A stretch of DNA of 54,434 nt from contig CAYJEM010000005.1 in NCBI GenBank assembly GCA_964369175.1, forward strand, positions 1 to 54,434. The letters are read 5' to 3'. Made by a program: the position numbers and the translations under genes. Position 1 is the first letter of the stretch; each line of letters opens with the position of its first letter. This DNA comes from Tannockella sp964369175. Lineage in GTDB: Bacteria; Bacillota_I; Bacilli_A; Erysipelotrichales; Coprobacillaceae. Shown piece by piece: positions 50,191-54,434 of this stretch. The notes beneath the pieces are model-generated. The model ran no database searches. It had not been told where the DNA came from and worked only from the letters and a program-made list of their open reading frames with translations.

Positions 50191-50340
50191 ATGAAACATA
50201 AAGTAATTTTAGTTTGTAGCGAATGTTTATCAAGAAATTATTCGATTACAAAAAATCAAAGAGTAAACGTAGAAAGATTAGAATTAAATAAGTACTGTAA
50301 AAGATGCGACAAGCATACAGTGCATAAAGAAACAAAGTAG
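50191..50340 (+). CDS. rpmG: Ribosomal protein L33
   Basis: A 49-residue L33 of the zinc-binding (C+) type with cysteines in CSEC and CKRC. The start ATG at 50191 gives MKHKVILVCSECLSRNYSI, matching the family N-terminus; in-frame upstream codons make an implausible extension. The ribosome site is weak (AAAAGAGCTG). secE follows by nine bases. The combination rpmG-secE-nusG is universal in Firmicutes. Confidence 0.93.
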   Translation: MKHKVILVCSECLSRNYSITKNQRVNVERLELNKYCKRCDKHTVHKETK

Positions 50341-50349
50341 GAGGATAGT

Positions 50350-50538
50350 ATGAAATTTAGAGACTGGTTTAGTATCAAAGGTATTCGTTCAGAAATGAAG
50401 AATGTAACTTGGCTTAGAAAGAAAAAATTATTAAAAAATACAAGTATTGTTTTAGCATTTTGTTTAGTGATGGGTGTTTTCTTTATTGGAGCTGACGCTC
50501 TTATTGCGAACATTTTAAAAGTGTTGGGGATAAACTAA
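50350..50538 (+). CDS. secE: Preprotein translocase subunit SecE
   Basis: A 62-residue single-span translocase subunit that clamps SecY in the membrane. The amphipathic helix SIKGIRSEMKNVTWLRKKKLLKNT is followed by one hydrophobic span (SIVLAFCLVMGVFFIGADALI). The EMKNVTWL motif is the family signature. GTAGGAGGATAGT precedes the start, and nusG begins one base after the stop. Confidence 0.95.
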   Translation: MKFRDWFSIKGIRSEMKNVTWLRKKKLLKNTSIVLAFCLVMGVFFIGADALIANILKVLGIN

Positions 50539-50539
50539 T

Positions 50540-51091
50540 ATGGCTGGAATGAATGATGAAGGAAGACAGTGGTATGTAGTTAATACATATTCAGGTCACG
50601 AAAATAAAGTAAAAGAAAACTTAGAGAAACGTGTAGAATCTATGGGATTACAAGATTTATTATTCCGTATTGTAGTACCAGAACATGTAGAAACTGAGAT
50701 CAAAGATGGAAAGAAAATTAATAAAACAAAAAATATGTTTCCAGGTTATGTCCTTGTAGAAATGGTCATGACAGATGAAGCATGGTATGTTGTTCGTAAT
50801 ACTTCAGGAGTAACCGGATTTATTGGTTCTTCAGGTGGTGGAGCAAAACCATTTCCATTACAAAAACATGAATTAGATCCAATTTTAAAGAAAATCGGAT
50901 TACACACGACTATTGAAATTGATTATGGTGTAGGCGATGAAGTAAATGTTACAAGCGGACCATTTGCTGGTAAATCTGGAAAAGTTGAATCTGTTGATTT
51001 AGAAAAAGAAACTGCAAAAGTATTAGTTGATTTCTTAGGTAATTTAACACCAATGGTAGTTGAATTAATTCAATTAGAAAAAGCACAATAA
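50540..51091 (+). CDS. nusG: Transcription antitermination protein NusG
   Basis: A 183-residue elongation factor linking RNA polymerase with ribosome or Rho. The NGN domain (RQWYVVNTYSGHENKVKENL) is followed by the KOW domain at the C-terminus (VGDEVNVTSGPFAGKSGKVESVD). The length is normal. No rplK or rplA follows within the window; a HAD gene and adhE come instead, so the usual ribosomal cluster is broken here. Confidence 0.96.
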   Translation: MAGMNDEGRQWYVVNTYSGHENKVKENLEKRVESMGLQDLLFRIVVPEHVETEIKDGKKINKTKNMFPGYVLVEMVMTDEAWYVVRNTSGVTGFIGSSGGGAKPFPLQKHELDPILKKIGLHTTIEIDYGVGDEVNVTSGPFAGKSGKVESVDLEKETAKVLVDFLGNLTPMVVELIQLEKAQ

Positions 51092-51115
51092 GAATGTATT
51101 TACATTCTTTTTTGT
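51090..51115 (+). terminator. Terminator after nusG
   Basis: AAGAATGTA-TT-TACATTCTT followed by a T run; the stop codon overlaps the stem start. Confidence 0.8.
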
Positions 51116-51130
51116 TTAAGGAGAATACAA

Positions 51131-51925
51131 ATGGAAAATAAATTATTGTTTTTTGATATTGATGGTACATTAATAGACTGTAACTTGGGTATTTATGAAA
51201 TACCCGATAAAACGATTAAAACATTAGACAAACTAAAAGCTAGTAATCACGATGTCTTTCTTGCAACAGGAAGATGTCCGTGCTTTATTATGGATGGTGT
51301 GAATTCTTATCCATTTAGTGGATATGTAACATGTAATGGTTCTTATGTCGAATACAAAGGTGAAGAAATATATAAAAGCATTATTTCTAGTGAAGCTATT
51401 AGAAAAACACATGAATTTTGCGTGCAACATAATATTACGTATTACCTTGAGGGAAAAGATAAAATTTATGTATTAGATAAAAATCACCCAAAACATATTG
51501 AATTTCAAGATAATTGGGGAATGAAAGCTGAAGTAGTTATTGATGATTTTGACTTTGATACAATTGAAACTTATATTGGGATGATTGTTGTAAACAATAT
51601 TGAGCAGATACCAGCGATGGTTGAGGCTTTATCACCCTATTATGATATCCAAAGACATGCTAGTGACTTCTCTTTTGACTTAACAAATAAAGGAGTATCA
51701 AAGGCAACTGGAATTGAAAAGCTTGTAGAAAAATTAAATCGTGATATGAAAGATACTGTTGCTTTTGGTGATGGACGAAATGATATCGAAATGTTAGAAA
51801 CAGTATCATTAGGTATTGCGATGGGAAACGCATGCCCTGAAGCAAAAGAAGTTAGTGACTATGTGTGTCCCCGTGTAGATGAAGATGGTATTACAAAGGC
51901 AATTGAATATTTCAAGTTTATATAA
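51131..51925 (+). CDS. Cof-type HAD phosphatase
   Basis: A 264-residue HAD-IIB hydrolase. Motif I is LLFFDIDGTLIDC, motif II FLATGRCPCF near residue 44, and motif IV VAFGDGRNDIEML near 215. The cap contains LTNKGVSKATGIEKLVEKL. Its best resemblance within the window is to the enzyme at 16958, with the FFDIDGT opening and the same overall length. It stands between nusG and adhE with its own ribosome site AAGGAG and a terminator. Confidence 0.9.
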   Translation: MENKLLFFDIDGTLIDCNLGIYEIPDKTIKTLDKLKASNHDVFLATGRCPCFIMDGVNSYPFSGYVTCNGSYVEYKGEEIYKSIISSEAIRKTHEFCVQHNITYYLEGKDKIYVLDKNHPKHIEFQDNWGMKAEVVIDDFDFDTIETYIGMIVVNNIEQIPAMVEALSPYYDIQRHASDFSFDLTNKGVSKATGIEKLVEKLNRDMKDTVAFGDGRNDIEMLETVSLGIAMGNACPEAKEVSDYVCPRVDEDGITKAIEYFKFI

Positions 51926-51953
51926 CATCTAGGAGAACTAGATGTTTTTATTA
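51925..51953 (+). terminator. Terminator after the HAD gene
   Basis: ACATCTAG-GAGAA-CTAGATGT followed by TTTTATTA, overlapping the stop codon. Confidence 0.85.
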
Positions 51954-52048
51954 TATAGTTTGATTTATCTGATATTATTTGTGTAAAATATATGTGTAAT
52001 ACATGTGCTACAACAATGATAGCGGTTACAAGATAATTTTTTCACAAG

Positions 52049-52069
52049 TTTATGTAAAATTTACATAAA
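52049..52069. promoter_or_regulatory. Palindrome upstream of the adhE promoter
   Basis: Arms TTTATGTAAA and TTTACATAAA are perfect inverted repeats around a single A, just upstream of the -35 box. Half-sites TTCACA occur nearby at 52041 and 52127. The layout recalls redox (Rex) control of adhE, although the odd centre does not fit the standard Rex operator. Confidence 0.5.
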
Positions 52070-52074
52070 AGCAC

Positions 52075-52103
52075 TTGAAATAATTTTTTATATCATGTAA
52101 TAT
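52075..52103 (+). promoter_or_regulatory. Promoter of adhE
   Basis: TTGAAA (52075-52080), 17 bases and TAATAT (52098-52103). A leader of about 45 bases then carries the second TTCACA half-site and GGAGG. Confidence 0.55.
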
Positions 52104-52154
52104 ACACGTGTATTCAAAATAAATTTTTCACATAAGAAAAACGGAGGAAAAAAA

Positions 52155-54434
52155 ATGGCAGAAAAAAAAGTAGTAGATACAAAACCAGCTGAGCCAACAA
52201 ATGAACAAGTTGACGCTCATGTTGAAGAGTTAGTATCAAAAGCATTAGTTGCTTTAAATGAATTTGAAGGATTTACTCAAGAACAAGTAGATCATATCGT
52301 TGCAAAATGTTCAGTAGCTGGATTAGAAGCTCATGGTATTTTAGCAGAAGCAGCAGTTAACGAAACTGGTAGAGGTGTATTCGAAGATAAAGCAGTTAAA
52401 AACTTATTTGCTTGTGAATATGTAACTAGCAACTTACGTCATGTAAAAACTGTAGGAATCATCAATGAAGATCCTTTAACAGGAATTACTGAAATTGCTG
52501 AACCAGTAGGTGTGGTTTGTGGTATCGTGCCAACAACAAACCCAACTTCAACAGCTATCTTTAAATCATTAATCTCTTTAAAAACAAGAAATCCAATTAT
52601 TTTCTCTTTCCATCCATCAGCACATGAGTGTTCTGTAATGGCAGCGAAAATCATCCGTGATGCAGCAATCGAAGCTGGTGCTCCAGAAAACTGTATCCAA
52701 TGGTTAGAATTAAAATCAATGTATGCAACATCAGCATTAATGAATCATCCAGGAATCGCTACTATCTTAGCAACTGGTGGTAATGCAATGGTTAAGGCTG
52801 CATATTCATGTGGTAAACCTGCATTAGGTGTAGGTGCTGGTAACGTACCTGCATATGTAGAAAAAACAGCTGTATTAAAAAGAGCAGTAAATGATATTAT
52901 TTTATCAAAAGCATTTGATAATGGTATGATTTGTGCTTCTGAGCAAGCTGCAATTATTGACAAAGAAATTTATGATGCTTTCATGACAGAAATGAAACGT
53001 TTCAAAGTTTACCATGTAAATGCTGCTGAAAAAGCTAAATTAGAAACATTTATGTTTGGTGTTAAAGCTGGAGCTAAAAATGCTGCTGAAGCAAAATTAA
53101 ATGCTGCTGTAGTAGGTAAGCCTGCTGCTTGGATCGCTGAACAAGCTGGATTCAAAGTACCAGAAGATACTCAAGTATTAATTGCTGAGTGTGCTGAAGT
53201 AGGTGTTAATGAACCATTAACAAGAGAAAAATTATCTCCAGTATTAGCTATCTTAAAATCAGAAAGTACTGCTGATGGTATCGCTAAATCTGCTGCAATG
53301 GTAGAATTCAATGGACTTGGGCATTCTGCTGCTATCCATACACAAGATCATAATATTGCTATTGAGTTTGGAAAAGCTTGTAAAGCAATCCGTATTATTG
53401 AAAACGCACCATCAACATTTGGTGGAATCGGTTCAGTTTATAACTCATTTATTCCTTCATTAACTTTAGGATGTGGATCTTATGGAGCAAACTCTGTATC
53501 AAACAACGTAAGTGCTGTAAACTTAATCAATATTAAGAGAATAGGGAGACGTAATAATAATATGCAATGGGTTAAACTTCCTCCAAAAGTATACTTTGAG
53601 AAAAACTCAATCTCTTACTTAACAACAATGAAAGATATTAAAAAAGTAATGATCGTTACAGATAGAGGTATGTATAACTTAGGATATGTAGAAAAAATCG
53701 AAGACGTTTTAAGAAGAAGACGTGACAAAGTAGATATCGAATTATTCTTTGATGTAGAACCAGATCCATCATTCGATACAGTAGAAAAAGGGTTAGCATT
53801 AATGAATAACTTCCAACCAGATGCAATCATCGCTTTAGGTGGAGGATCACCAATGGATGCTGCAAAAGTAATGTGGTTATTATATGAAAACCCAGAAGTA
53901 AACTTCAATGATATTAAACAAAAATTCATGGACATTAGAAAGCGTGCTTTCAAATTCCCAGAATTAGGTAAAAAAGCTAAATTAGTATGTATCCCAACAA
54001 CTTCAGGAACAGGTTCAGAAGTAACTCCGTTCTCAGTTATTACAGATACAAAAGAAAACAAAAAATATCCATTAACTGACTATGCATTAACTCCAACAGT
54101 TGCAATCGTGGATCCAGAATTCGTAATGTCTTTACCTCCGCAAATCGCTGCTGATACAGGAATTGACGTATTAACTCATGCAGTAGAAGCATATGTATCT
54201 ATCTTAGCATCTGACTTCACTGATGGATGGGCTAAACAAGCTATTAAATTAGTATTCGATTACTTAGAATTATCAGTTAAAGAAGGTGCAAATCACCCTT
54301 CAGCTAGAGAAAAAATGCATAATGCTGCAACAATCGCTGGTATGGCTTTTGCTAATGCATTCCTTGGATTAAACCACTCTTTAGCACATAAAATTGGTGG
54401 GGAATTCCACGTACCTCATGGACGTACAAATGGT
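52155..54434 (+). CDS. adhE: Bifunctional acetaldehyde-CoA/alcohol dehydrogenase, 3' end cut by window
   Basis: The first 760 residues of AdhE, which reduces acetyl-CoA to acetaldehyde and then to ethanol with NADH and so restores NAD+ in fermentation. The CoA-acylating aldehyde dehydrogenase half runs to about residue 450, with the NAD-binding region and catalytic Cys260 in FDNGMICASEQ. The iron-dependent alcohol dehydrogenase half begins near 460, with GGGSPMDAAK, TSGTGSEVTP and iron-ligand segments DVLTHAVEAY and GLNHSLAHK. About 110 C-terminal residues are expected beyond the window. GGAGG lies seven bases before the ATG. AdhE forms helical spirosomes in other bacteria. Codon choice (many strong C-ending codons) suggests high expression. 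Confidence 0.96.
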   Translation, partial: MAEKKVVDTKPAEPTNEQVDAHVEELVSKALVALNEFEGFTQEQVDHIVAKCSVAGLEAHGILAEAAVNETGRGVFEDKAVKNLFACEYVTSNLRHVKTVGIINEDPLTGITEIAEPVGVVCGIVPTTNPTSTAIFKSLISLKTRNPIIFSFHPSAHECSVMAAKIIRDAAIEAGAPENCIQWLELKSMYATSALMNHPGIATILATGGNAMVKAAYSCGKPALGVGAGNVPAYVEKTAVLKRAVNDIILSKAFDNGMICASEQAAIIDKEIYDAFMTEMKRFKVYHVNAAEKAKLETFMFGVKAGAKNAAEAKLNAAVVGKPAAWIAEQAGFKVPEDTQVLIAECAEVGVNEPLTREKLSPVLAILKSESTADGIAKSAAMVEFNGLGHSAAIHTQDHNIAIEFGKACKAIRIIENAPSTFGGIGSVYNSFIPSLTLGCGSYGANSVSNNVSAVNLINIKRIGRRNNNMQWVKLPPKVYFEKNSISYLTTMKDIKKVMIVTDRGMYNLGYVEKIEDVLRRRRDKVDIELFFDVEPDPSFDTVEKGLALMNNFQPDAIIALGGGSPMDAAKVMWLLYENPEVNFNDIKQKFMDIRKRAFKFPELGKKAKLVCIPTTSGTGSEVTPFSVITDTKENKKYPLTDYALTPTVAIVDPEFVMSLPPQIAADTGIDVLTHAVEAYVSILASDFTDGWAKQAIKLVFDYLELSVKEGANHPSAREKMHNAATIAGMAFANAFLGLNHSLAHKIGGEFHVPHGRTNG

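Noticed and set aside
53615..54061. Open frame of 148 codons on the minus strand within adhE
   Set aside because: AdhE reads through continuously on the plus strand with all family motifs. The minus frame is a codon-bias shadow.

Overview
The window is AT-rich DNA from a low-GC, Gram-positive, spore-forming Bacillota (Firmicutes). The evidence is strong AGGAGG-type ribosome sites, FabK/FabT-type fatty-acid genes, a Cys T-box leader, a cwlJ-gerQ germination pair and a cysS-mrnC-rlmB-sigH-rpmG-secE-nusG block in Bacillus-like order. Gene style and content suggest the Erysipelotrichia (Coprobacillaceae or Turicibacter-like). That placement is inference; there is no rRNA in the window to confirm it. 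I saw no tRNA, rRNA, CRISPR array, intact insertion sequence or prophage.

Region by region. 1-3.6 kb: cell-wall hydrolases (NlpC/P60 and GH25), a degenerate ferritin-like protein and a GNAT acetyltransferase. 3.7-14.5 kb: a complete type II fatty-acid operon, acpP-accBCDA-fabT-fabH-fabK-(second FabK-like)-fabD-fabG-fabF-fabZ, with two FabT-like operators and an acpP terminator. 14.5-17.7 kb: deoC with a divergent GntR regulator, a Bax-inhibitor-1 membrane protein and a HAD phosphatase. 17.9-20.2 kb: an NfnAB/SudAB-type flavoprotein pair linking NADH, NADPH and ferredoxin. 20.3-24.4 kb: a 941-residue protein of unknown function convergent with an ECF sigma factor fused to a membrane anchor and an extracytoplasmic domain. 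24.7-30.2 kb: YheO/DauR-like regulator, CBS/DRTGG pyrophosphatase, RqcP, two small membrane proteins, an O-antigen-ligase-like protein and a TRM11-like methyltransferase. 30.2-34.2 kb: a heterodimeric ABC exporter and an HD phosphohydrolase. 34.3-36.9 kb: a membrane protein, then a CapA-like and VanY-like pair.

37.0-41.7 kb: a ferric-siderophore ABC importer (two FecCD permeases, ATPase, binding lipoprotein) with a flavin-barrel protein downstream. Three copies of a GTTAG-N6-CTAAC-type palindrome lie at its promoters, which suggests a metal-responsive regulon. 41.7-45.3 kb: a possible small RNA, two tandem HAD phosphatases, ung and folC. 45.4-46.8 kb: the cwlJ-gerQ germination pair behind a sigma-E-like promoter, and a lipoprotein. 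46.8-51.9 kb: a T-box-controlled cysS followed by RNA-processing and transcription/translation housekeeping genes and another HAD phosphatase. 52.2 kb to the end: adhE, cut by the window edge, behind a region rich in palindromes.

Convergent genes are repeatedly separated by bidirectional hairpin terminators. Two of these intergenic hairpins share a ~50 bp sequence that resembles an IS3-family terminus and may be a domesticated mobile-element relic. The most unusual items are the membrane-fused sigma factor, the siderophore-locus operators with the adjacent flavin protein, the duplicated FabK-like enzyme carrying a Cys cluster, and the domesticated IS-end terminators.
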